Assembly: GCA_002470565.1 (NCBI GenBank)
Contig: DKMQ01000077.1
Location: 1 to 7,081, forward strand
Source of the DNA: Oceanospirillaceae bacterium UBA7410
Lineage (GTDB): Bacteria; Pseudomonadota; Gammaproteobacteria; Pseudomonadales; Balneatricaceae
Reading direction: 5' to 3'
Length of the DNA stretch: 7,081 bases
Position numbers and translations under genes: made by a program. Under the pieces are notes generated by a model. It did not search any database, had not been told where the DNA came from, and worked only from the letters and a program-made list of their open reading frames with translations. How positions within the stretch are numbered: the stretch's first letter is position 1; each line of letters begins with the position of its first letter. Shown here piece after piece: positions 1-6,028 of the stretch.

Positions 1-683
1 AGAAACAACTACGTGACGCCATATTATATGAAAGCCCAGGGTTATTAATAATTAATAAACCACATGGTTTAGCGGTACATGGTGGTAGTGGCATTAATTT
101 AGGTTTAATCGAAAGCCTTAGGCAGCTATACCCTAACGAGCGCTCGCTAGAACTTGTGCATCGCTTAGATCGCGATACGTCAGGTTGTATTATGGTTGCC
201 AAAAAACGTTCTACACTGCGAGCTATTCACGCTCAGTTAAGAGATGGAGGTATCGATAAGGTATATCAAGCATTGGTGATTGGAGGCTGGCCTAAATCAT
301 GTCAAAAAGTCGATGCGCCATTAATGAAAAATGTAATTCAGTCTGGTGAGCGTATGGTGCGAGTAGAGCAAGAAGGTAAGCGTAGTATTACACGTTACAA
401 AGTATTGCAAAATTTAGGTCAGTTTACTTTAATAGAGGCTAAGCCAATTACGGGTAGAACACACCAAATTAGGGTTCATTGCCAACATATGGGACATCCC
501 ATTGTAGGTGATCCTAAGTATGGTGTAGATCAGGTTAACCAAGAACAGCGACAGTTAGGATTAAATCGTTTGTTTTTACACGCAGCGCAATTGCGTTTAA
601 TAGACCCCAGTACAGAAAAGAAAATAGATGTAAAAGCACCTTTAGATGTGCGCTTACAGCAAGCTATTAAGCGATTGAATTAA
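1..683 (+). CDS. rluC: 23S rRNA pseudouridine synthase RluC, 5'-truncated by window edge
   Basis: RluC isomerises specific uridines of 23S rRNA (positions 955, 2504 and 2580 in E. coli) to pseudouridine in the cytoplasm during large-subunit assembly. The frame is open from base 3 to the TAA at 681-683, giving 226 visible residues. E. coli RluC has about 319, so roughly 90 N-terminal residues, where the S4 RNA-binding domain lies, fall outside the window. A GTG at 156 could be mistaken for a start, but it lies inside the conserved core and homologous sequence continues upstream of it (the NKPHGLAVHGGSG block at about 55-95). The catalytic motif HRLDRDTSG begins at base 159, with its catalytic Asp at 168-170. 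The later GRTHQIRVH and GDPKYG blocks and the RLFLHA strand are the usual RluA-family landmarks. The VHGGSG and RDTSG forms favour RluC over RluA or RluD. No clear terminator follows it. Confidence 0.93.
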   Translation, partial: KQLRDAILYESPGLLIINKPHGLAVHGGSGINLGLIESLRQLYPNERSLELVHRLDRDTSGCIMVAKKRSTLRAIHAQLRDGGIDKVYQALVIGGWPKSCQKVDAPLMKNVIQSGERMVRVEQEGKRSITRYKVLQNLGQFTLIEAKPITGRTHQIRVHCQHMGHPIVGDPKYGVDQVNQEQRQLGLNRLFLHAAQLRLIDPSTEKKIDVKAPLDVRLQQAIKRLN

Positions 684-766
684 AACACGACTAGTGCGTC
701 TTCTGCTGGTACAAGTGGATATGTTTCGCTATTCTCAGTCAACTTCAAAATACACAAGGTACCGTT

Positions 767-2380
767 ATGTATAATACAGATTTGGATAAGAATGACGCTA
801 ATTTCCAAAGCCTATCTCCTTTATCATTACTTAAACGTGCTGCGCAGGTCTACCCATCTATAAACGCCCAAGTATATGGAGATATTCGCCGTACTTGGTT
901 ACAAACCTACCAACGCTCTTGTGCTATGGCGAATGCGCTTATTAATAGGGGTGTTGGTTTAGGGGATACAGTCTCTGTAATCTCTCATAATGGCCCAGAG
1001 TTGTTTGAGTCACACTACGGCGTACCTATGGCAGGGGCAGTATTAAATGCCATCAATACTCGATTAGATGCAGCTACTATCGGTTTTATTTTTGATCACG
1101 CTGAAACTAAAGTTGTGTTTGTCGATAAGGAGTTTTCAGAGACTGTGTCTTTGGCGCTTACCTTGTGCAACACCAAGCCTTTGGTGGTCGATATTGACGA
1201 TCCAACATTCAATGGAGGTCGTCTAATAGGCGAGCTAGATTATGAACAGCTTTTATCAGAAGGTGACCAAGATTATCAATGGCAGATGCCTGATGATGAA
1301 TGGCAAGCGATTAGTCTAAATTACACATCAGGCACTACAGGTAATCCAAAAGGGGTGGTGTACCACCATCGAGGTGCTTATTTAACAGCGATGAATATGG
1401 CACTCACTTGGGATATGCCAAAATATCCAATATTTATGACAGTAGTGCCTATGTTCCACTGCAATGGTTGGTGTTTTCCATGGACCACTGCATTATTAGC
1501 TGGAACTAACGTATTTATTAGGCATTTAAAGCCGGAACTAATGCTTGATTTGATTAAGCAAGAAAAGGTGACCCATTTTGGTGGTGCTCCTATTGTTCTT
1601 AATATGATCAATAATGCGGATGATAAGCATAAGCAAGGCATCAATCACCAAGTTAAAGTAATGACTGCCGGAGCTGCTCCTCCAGCAGCTGTAATAGCTG
1701 CCATGGAAGAGTTAGGTTTTGAAGTAACACACGTTTATGGTTTAACTGAAACCTATGGTGCATGTGTAATTTGTGAATGGCAGCCTCAGATATGGGGTAA
1801 TTTAAGCAGTTCAGAAAAAGCGGCGTTAAAGTCTCGCCAAGGTGTAAGAGGTCCAGCGCAAGAAGATCATCTAGTCATGAACACAGATACCATGCTACCT
1901 GTGCCCAAAGACGGCGAAACTATTGGTGAAATATTTTTGCGTGGTAATATGGTAATGAAAGGCTATCTTAAAAACCCGACAGCTACAGCTCAAGCATTTG
2001 AAGGTGGGTGGTTTCGTTCGGGTGATCTTGCGGTATGGCATGCTGATGGCTACATGGAAATAAAAGACCGTGCCAAGGATATTATTATTTCTGGAGGAGA
2101 AAATATTTCTTCAATAGAAATAGAGGGTGTTTTATATAGTCATCCCGCTGTGCTTGAAGCTGCTGTTGTAGCTAGGCCAGATGAAAAATGGGGTGAAACA
2201 CCATGTGCATTTGTTACTTTAAAGCCTAATGTCATAGCCTCAGAAGAAGATCTGATTAGCTACTGTAGGGCTCATATGGCGCGCTTTAAAGTGCCCAAAC
2301 ATGTTGTATTTGGCGACTTGCCAAAAACGGCTACAGGTAAGATCCAAAAGTTTGTATTACGTAAAATGGTGCCTGCGTAA
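767..2380 (+). CDS. AMP-forming acyl-CoA synthetase (DmdB/AAE-like fatty acid-CoA ligase)
   Basis: This enzyme activates a carboxylic acid with ATP to an acyl-adenylate and then transfers it to CoA. It has 537 residues, full length for the ANL superfamily. Visible motifs are the phosphate-binding loop TSGTTGNPKG at 187-196, the substrate-pocket segment PMFHCNGW at 228-235, YGLTETYG at 324-331, WFRSGDL at 415-421 with the ribose-binding Asp420, the hinge segment KDRAKDIIISGGEN at 433-446, and the C-terminal catalytic Lys525 in ATGKIQK. No signal peptide or membrane segment is visible, so it is cytosolic. The HCNGWCFPW pocket is typical of the medium-chain/AAE group that also contains methylmercaptopropionate-CoA ligase DmdB; the actual substrate cannot be read from sequence. 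The ATG at 767 has an AAGG at 756-759, 7 bases upstream. It lies 83 bp after rluC with no convincing promoter or terminator between them. The nearby acyl-CoA dehydrogenase, hydratase and ETF genes support a role in acid catabolism. Confidence 0.93.
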   Translation: MYNTDLDKNDANFQSLSPLSLLKRAAQVYPSINAQVYGDIRRTWLQTYQRSCAMANALINRGVGLGDTVSVISHNGPELFESHYGVPMAGAVLNAINTRLDAATIGFIFDHAETKVVFVDKEFSETVSLALTLCNTKPLVVDIDDPTFNGGRLIGELDYEQLLSEGDQDYQWQMPDDEWQAISLNYTSGTTGNPKGVVYHHRGAYLTAMNMALTWDMPKYPIFMTVVPMFHCNGWCFPWTTALLAGTNVFIRHLKPELMLDLIKQEKVTHFGGAPIVLNMINNADDKHKQGINHQVKVMTAGAAPPAAVIAAMEELGFEVTHVYGLTETYGACVICEWQPQIWGNLSSSEKAALKSRQGVRGPAQEDHLVMNTDTMLPVPKDGETIGEIFLRGNMVMKGYLKNPTATAQAFEGGWFRSGDLAVWHADGYMEIKDRAKDIIISGGENISSIEIEGVLYSHPAVLEAAVVARPDEKWGETPCAFVTLKPNVIASEEDLISYCRAHMARFKVPKHVVFGDLPKTATGKIQKFVLRKMVPA

Positions 2381-2445
2381 ATAAAATCAGGTAAACTTTT
2401 TAAATATATAAAGATAAATTCTTTGTTAGATATTTTTTAATTATT

Positions 2446-2449
2446 GGAG
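2446..2449 (+). promoter_or_regulatory. Shine-Dalgarno GGAG deciding a GTG start
   Basis: GGAG ends 4 bases before the GTG at 2454 and 13 bases before the in-frame ATG at 2463. The overlapping ATG at 2452 is followed at once by TGA, so it cannot start the gene. The short spacing to GTG is tight but better than 13 bases to the ATG, so GTG is preferred. The upstream interval 2381-2445 is very AT-rich, with TATATA/TATAAA stretches that could serve as -10 elements, but I see no matching -35. Confidence 0.5.
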
Positions 2450-2453
2450 ACAT

Positions 2454-3569
2454 GTGAACCCTATGGGTGATCTTATTGATAAAGCGCACGTTTACACTTT
2501 GACCAGAGAGTTAATGCTATCTGGTAAAAAGGTGAGTGTGGAATCTGTTGCAGAAGAAATGAATATTGAAGCGACTCAAGAATTAGCTAGTGTATTAGAA
2601 CATTGGTGGATGGAACAGGAAGCCTTAATCTCTTTTCGACGAACTATGCCTGCTCAAAATAGACCAAACGTGCCAGAAACAGTTTACCAATCGGTGCAAT
2701 TAATCTGGGAAAATGCACTTAAAGATGTGCGCTTAGAGCTTGAATTATCAGACAAAAAGGACGCTATGTCTGGCCCGTCTGCAGTGGCACTGGAAGATGA
2801 GTTGTATTTGTCCAAAGCTCAGCTTGAAACCTTGGAAGACTCCAATCAACGATTACGTATTCAGCTCACTGAAAGTAAACATACGGTTAAAAACCTAGAA
2901 GCTGAAAGAGCCATGCTACGAAGTAACTTGCAATCTGCAGAAACAAATGTAAGTAGCATGGGGCATAAAGTGGCAGAGTTTAAAGGTGAAATGCAGCGTG
3001 CCCAATCTAGTAGTGAGGAAGCTAAGAAGCAGTTAGATAATAGAATGAAAGAAGAGGGTGTTCGCCATCAAGAAAACATCAGTAAATTAAAAAGCAAGAT
3101 GAGCTATTACAGCCACCAGCTTGATAAGCTAAGAGATGAGTGGGGCAAAAAAGAAATGGCTCTAAATTCTCAGATTCAGGATTTACAAGGTGAACTAGCA
3201 AGAAGTTCAGTGACCCTTGATACCCAGTTTAGCCAAATCCGCAGCCAAGAAGACGAGCTACGTAAGTATCGCGGTGAAATAACTAGTCAATCACGTGACA
3301 TGTCAAAATCGACAAGTCAGGCTCTAGCTTCCACCAATCGATTAAAGCGCTTGGAAAGTGAGCTGCAACAGCGTGAGTTTGACGTTAAAGAATTAAAAAA
3401 CCGTGCCATGGTAGATAAATCCGATACTAATAGGCGAGAAACCGATTTACGCACCTTGTTGAAATCTAGAGACAGTGAGAACTTTGAAATAAATAGTAAG
3501 CTTAACGACTTGCAGCGCGCTCTTATCGCTCGTGAAGAAGAAATAAGGCGCCTAACTTCTAAATTATAG
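2454..3569 (+). CDS. KfrA-like DNA-binding coiled-coil protein
   Basis: This is a 371-residue protein with two parts. Residues about 13-95 resemble the KfrA N-terminal domain: a helix, a GKKVSVESVAEEM turn-helix segment (24-36) like the 'G-K-x-V-T-x-x-x-V' pattern of KfrA_N, a paired Trp at 51-52, and a second helical block (PETVYQSVQLIWENAL, 74-89). The rest, from Pro108 to the end, has no proline over 263 residues, contains no cysteine, and is rich in Glu, Lys, Gln, Arg, Leu and Ser in heptad-like spacing, predicting a long dimeric coiled coil. Plasmid KfrA proteins have this layout and act as autoregulators and segregation accessories. A role here as local regulator, nucleoid organiser or structural filament is inference. 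No signal peptide or transmembrane segment is visible. It is 73 bp downstream of the ligase and meets the hydratase gene tail to tail after 7 bp. The start is probably the GTG; ATG at 2463 (residue 4) is the alternative. The KfrA assignment rests on pattern resemblance only. Confidence 0.8.
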   Translation: MNPMGDLIDKAHVYTLTRELMLSGKKVSVESVAEEMNIEATQELASVLEHWWMEQEALISFRRTMPAQNRPNVPETVYQSVQLIWENALKDVRLELELSDKKDAMSGPSAVALEDELYLSKAQLETLEDSNQRLRIQLTESKHTVKNLEAERAMLRSNLQSAETNVSSMGHKVAEFKGEMQRAQSSSEEAKKQLDNRMKEEGVRHQENISKLKSKMSYYSHQLDKLRDEWGKKEMALNSQIQDLQGELARSSVTLDTQFSQIRSQEDELRKYRGEITSQSRDMSKSTSQALASTNRLKRLESELQQREFDVKELKNRAMVDKSDTNRRETDLRTLLKSRDSENFEINSKLNDLQRALIAREEEIRRLTSKL

Positions 3570-3576
3570 GGAAAGT

Positions 3577-4017
3577 CTAAGCTTTCTTATCGACCATCAT
3601 CGATGCCGTGCCGTCAGCTACTAGCTTATCATTCACAAAACATTGTGTTTTAAGGCTAACGCGACCACGGCGTTGGTTTATTTCTTCAATAGTTACTGTG
3701 GCCACAACGGTATCGTTGATATACACAGGGGCTCTAAACTTTATTTGCTGTTCTAAATAAATGCAGCCTGGGCCTGGCAATTGTGTTCCAAGCACTGTTG
3801 AGATTAATCCAGCACTTAACATACCATGAGCAATACACGTTTTAAATGGTGTGGTTGCAGCGTATGCTTCATCTATGTGCACAGGATTGGTATCGCCAGT
3901 AATAGTAGCAAAGGCCTTAACGTCTTGTGCTGTGAAGGTTTTCTCATAGCTTGATGCCATACCTATAGTTAAATCTTCTAAGTAATACCCGTGTTGATGA
4001 ACCACATTCTTCTCCAT
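3577..4017 (-). CDS. MaoC-family (R)-specific enoyl-CoA hydratase (PhaJ-like)
   Basis: A single hot-dog-fold protein, 146 residues from the chosen start. The hydratase-2 motif is intact: GDTNPVHIDEAYA at 41-53 supplies the catalytic pair Asp42/His47, at the same five-residue spacing as the Asp/His dyad of Aeromonas PhaJ, followed by AHGMLSAG (63-70). Such enzymes add water to trans-2-enoyl-CoA to give (R)-3-hydroxyacyl-CoA, linking beta-oxidation intermediates to polyhydroxyalkanoate synthesis or an R-specific route. Chain-length preference is not readable. The frame stays open upstream to ATGs at 4062 and 4071, adding up to 18 residues (164 in total). The start at 4017 is preferred because family members begin close to the GYYLEDLTIG strand and the extra segment looks non-conserved. 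None of the three starts has a good Shine-Dalgarno site, so the start is uncertain. It is divergent from the acyl-CoA dehydrogenase, which suggests a shared control region. Confidence 0.88.
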   Translation of the reverse strand: MEKNVVHQHGYYLEDLTIGMASSYEKTFTAQDVKAFATITGDTNPVHIDEAYAATTPFKTCIAHGMLSAGLISTVLGTQLPGPGCIYLEQQIKFRAPVYINDTVVATVTIEEINQRRGRVSLKTQCFVNDKLVADGTASMMVDKKA

Positions 4018-4160
4018 TTTAATTGATTTGATAAGTTCTTTATGGAACCCATGGGTCAGCATGATAGGCATTATTTCGCTTGGCTACAAATGTCAGGCTA
4101 AAATTAGCGCAAATTAATGCATGTCACCTATATAAACACCTATTCAAAAGAGCCAATGCT
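4018..4160. promoter_or_regulatory. Divergent intergenic control region (hydratase / acyl-CoA dehydrogenase)
   Basis: This 143-bp interval lies between two divergent starts, so it should hold both promoters. Toward the dehydrogenase, TATAAA at 4131-4136 is a possible -10, with no good -35. Toward the hydratase (minus strand), CTGACA (4091-4096) and AATAAT (4070-4075) form a weak pair with a short 15-bp spacer; a transcript from it would begin downstream of the ATG at 4071 and so fit the 4017 start. Three small symmetric elements are present: a perfect palindrome ACCCATGGGT at 4047-4056, an inverted repeat GCTAA-AA-TTAGC at 4097-4108, and a 10-bp tandem direct repeat (AAATTAGCGC then AAATTAATGC, 8 of 10 identical) at 4101-4120. 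None matches a PsrA or FadR operator that I recognise. The placement is firm from gene layout; the individual elements are weak. Confidence 0.5.
4147..4152 (+). promoter_or_regulatory. Shine-Dalgarno AAAGAG supporting the ATG at 4161
   Basis: AAAGAG ends 8 bases before the ATG at 4161. The same frame is open back to a TTG at 4080, but the 27 residues this would add have no Shine-Dalgarno site, look like translated intergenic DNA and would run through the possible promoter at 4131. The site therefore favours 4161. Confidence 0.55.
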
Positions 4161-5924
4161 ATGAGCGATTATCAAGCCCCTTTAGATGAAATGAATTTTG
4201 TAGTTAACCGGTTGCTTGATTTGACAAATTTTGCCCGGGCCATTGATAACGAAGATGCAAGCGAAGACCTTTTACAAGCTGTGCTAACAGAGGCAGGTAA
4301 GTTGGCAACCCAAGTTTGGGCGCCTATAAACGCCTCTGGTGATAAAGAAGGGGTAAAGTTAACTGATCAAGGTGTTAAATCTGCAAGCGGTTTTAAACAA
4401 GCCTATCAAGAATATTCACAAGGTGGTTGGGGTGGTCTGTACTTTGATGAGCAATATGGAGGGCAAGGCTTACCGTTTAGTTTTGCTATGCCAGTTGCGG
4501 AAATGACTAACGCAGCTAACATGTCTCTTGGCCTGTGCCCCATGCTTACCGCTGGCGCTATCGAAGCCATAGCAGAGCATGGTAGTGAAACCCTAAAAGA
4601 CACATACCTAGAAAAAATGGTGAGTGGCCAGTGGACAGGTACTATGAACCTTACCGAGCCCCATGCAGGCACAGACTTGGCAGCCATTACATCCACAGCC
4701 ACCCCAGATGGCCAGCACTACCGTATTAAAGGTCAGAAAATCTATATCACCTGGGGTGATCATGATATGACGGACAATATTATTCATTTAGTACTGGCCA
4801 AGTTGCCCGATGCTCCAGAAGGAGTGAAAGGTATTTCTTTATTTTTAGTGCCTAAATTTCTTGTCAATACAGATGGTAGCTTAGGTGCACGTAATGATGC
4901 CCATGCTATTAACACAGAACATAAACTTGGCATACATGCCAGCCCAACCTGTGTGATGAGCTATGGCGATAATGGTGGAGCTGTTGGTTATCTTGTTGGT
5001 CAGCCTCACCAAGGTTTGTCTGCTATGTTCACTATGATGAACAACGAACGTTTGGTCGTGGGCTTACAAGGTGTGAGTTTGTCAGATCGAGCATATCAAG
5101 GTGCCTTGAAGTATGCCCGTGAGCGCATTCAGTGCGCTCCTCCTGGCTCTAAGCAGCGCGGTGAGATTATTCATCACCCTGATGTGCGCAGAATGCTAAT
5201 GACCATGCGTAGCATCACAGAGGCTGGTAGAGCCATCTCTTATGTTACTGCAGCTCAGATCGACTTAAGCCACAAAGCAAAAGATGAAACAGTCAGAGGT
5301 TTGGCATTAAAACGTGTCGGTTTATTAATCCCGATTGTGAAAGGTTGGTGTACTGAAGTTTCCCAAGAAATCACGTCTCTTGGCGTGCAAGTACACGGTG
5401 GTATGGGTTTTATAGAAGAAACTGGGGCTGCACAGCATCAAAGAGATGCTCGAATTCTTACTATTTATGAAGGCACTACCGGTATTCAAGCCTTAGATCT
5501 GGTGGGCAGAAAAACGCTATATGATCAAGGTGCAGCAATGGCTGATCTTGTGCAACAAATGCGTGATGATTTAGTATTACATGGAAATGCAGTTTCAACA
5601 CAGCGCCAAGGTTATTTATCTGAGGCGATCGATGGGCTTGAGTCTAGTTATAAAATGTTGCTTAAAAATGCGCCAAATGACGTGATGTTTGCAGGGTCTG
5701 TAAGCTTTGATTTATTGATGCTAAGCGGTTACGTATGTGGGGCATGGCAAATGCTGCGTAGTGCTGGGTTAGTAGTGTTGGAAGAAAACGAAACTTTCAA
5801 ATCTAATAAATTGGCAACAGTAGCTTATTATTTAGATCACATATTGCCTCGTTTTGAAGCTCACCGTCGTTCCATTGTTTCAGGTTGTGAAAGTGTGATG
5901 GCGATTGATGCTGAAAACTTATAA
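4161..5924 (+). CDS. Acyl-CoA dehydrogenase, FadE5/DmdC type with C-terminal extension
   Basis: An FAD flavoenzyme that forms the 2,3-trans double bond in an acyl-CoA and passes electrons to ETF. From the ATG at 4161 it has 587 residues, longer than the roughly 380-400 of classical short/medium-chain dehydrogenases and right for the large class with an extra C-terminal helical domain (about 465-587). The N-terminus MSDYQAPLDEMNFV matches the common 'YKAPLRDMRF' opening of this class. MNLTEPHAGTDL (162-173) is the FAD/substrate-binding loop. It is followed by the class-typical ITWGDHD and KGISLFLVPK blocks, the NNERL helix, and VHGGMGFIEE before the catalytic base, Glu437 in IYEGTTGIQ. DmdC, the methylmercaptopropionyl-CoA dehydrogenase, has this architecture, but so do many long-chain enzymes, so the substrate is open. 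It is divergent from the hydratase, convergent with etfBA, and ends at a strong terminator. Soluble, with no signal peptide. Confidence 0.94.
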   Translation: MSDYQAPLDEMNFVVNRLLDLTNFARAIDNEDASEDLLQAVLTEAGKLATQVWAPINASGDKEGVKLTDQGVKSASGFKQAYQEYSQGGWGGLYFDEQYGGQGLPFSFAMPVAEMTNAANMSLGLCPMLTAGAIEAIAEHGSETLKDTYLEKMVSGQWTGTMNLTEPHAGTDLAAITSTATPDGQHYRIKGQKIYITWGDHDMTDNIIHLVLAKLPDAPEGVKGISLFLVPKFLVNTDGSLGARNDAHAINTEHKLGIHASPTCVMSYGDNGGAVGYLVGQPHQGLSAMFTMMNNERLVVGLQGVSLSDRAYQGALKYARERIQCAPPGSKQRGEIIHHPDVRRMLMTMRSITEAGRAISYVTAAQIDLSHKAKDETVRGLALKRVGLLIPIVKGWCTEVSQEITSLGVQVHGGMGFIEETGAAQHQRDARILTIYEGTTGIQALDLVGRKTLYDQGAAMADLVQQMRDDLVLHGNAVSTQRQGYLSEAIDGLESSYKMLLKNAPNDVMFAGSVSFDLLMLSGYVCGAWQMLRSAGLVVLEENETFKSNKLATVAYYLDHILPRFEAHRRSIVSGCESVMAIDAENL

Positions 5925-5941
5925 AAGTCATTAATCTTCAG

Positions 5942-5978
5942 GCAATAAAAAACCAGAATAAATCTGGTTTTTTATTGC
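5942..5978. terminator. Bidirectional rho-independent terminator
   Basis: Arms 5942-5957 and 5963-5978 are perfectly complementary over 16 bp around a 5-base loop (ATAAA, 5958-5962). The core pairs are CCAGA/TCTGG, flanked by a six-A run (5947-5952) on one side and a six-T run (5968-5973) on the other, so either transcript has a GC-containing hairpin followed by U residues. It starts 17 bases after the acyl-CoA dehydrogenase stop (5924) and lies 50 bases beyond the etfA stop (6029) on the other strand, so it can serve both convergent units. Confidence 0.92.
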
Positions 5979-6028
5979 TACTTTAAACCGTCAATACTAA
6001 CTAAGTTCGCATTGACAACCCAAACCAA

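Noticed and set aside
156..683. A 175-residue gene starting at GTG 156
   Set aside because: The frame is open to the left edge, with RluC-conserved sequence upstream, and the GTG sits directly before the catalytic HRLD motif; the gene is truncated by the window.
684..766. Possible promoter or terminator between rluC and the ligase
   Set aside because: I found no -35/-10 pair with good spacing and no hairpin with a T run; only the AAGG Shine-Dalgarno site before 767 is credible.
1378..1644. Minus-strand open frame of 88 codons
   Set aside because: It lies wholly inside the acyl-CoA synthetase core; its translation shows no family pattern, and it is a shadow frame.
2410..2440. AAAGA-TAAAT-TCTTT inverted repeat followed by a T6 run after the ligase, as a possible terminator
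   Set aside because: A 5-bp AT-rich stem is not stable, and the T run is several bases away; plain AT-rich leader DNA is as likely.
3571..3586. Possible terminator GAAAG-TCTAAG-CTTTC
   Set aside because: Only a 5-bp stem, no GC-rich core and no T run, partly inside the hydratase coding end; too weak to call.
4406..4702. Minus-strand open frame of 98 codons
   Set aside because: Antisense to the conserved FAD-binding part of the acyl-CoA dehydrogenase; no recognisable domain.
767..5924. Calling the ligase dmdB and the dehydrogenase dmdC
   Set aside because: Subfamily resemblance does not establish substrate, and the pathway-specific DmdA and DmdD are not in the window; gene symbols are left blank.
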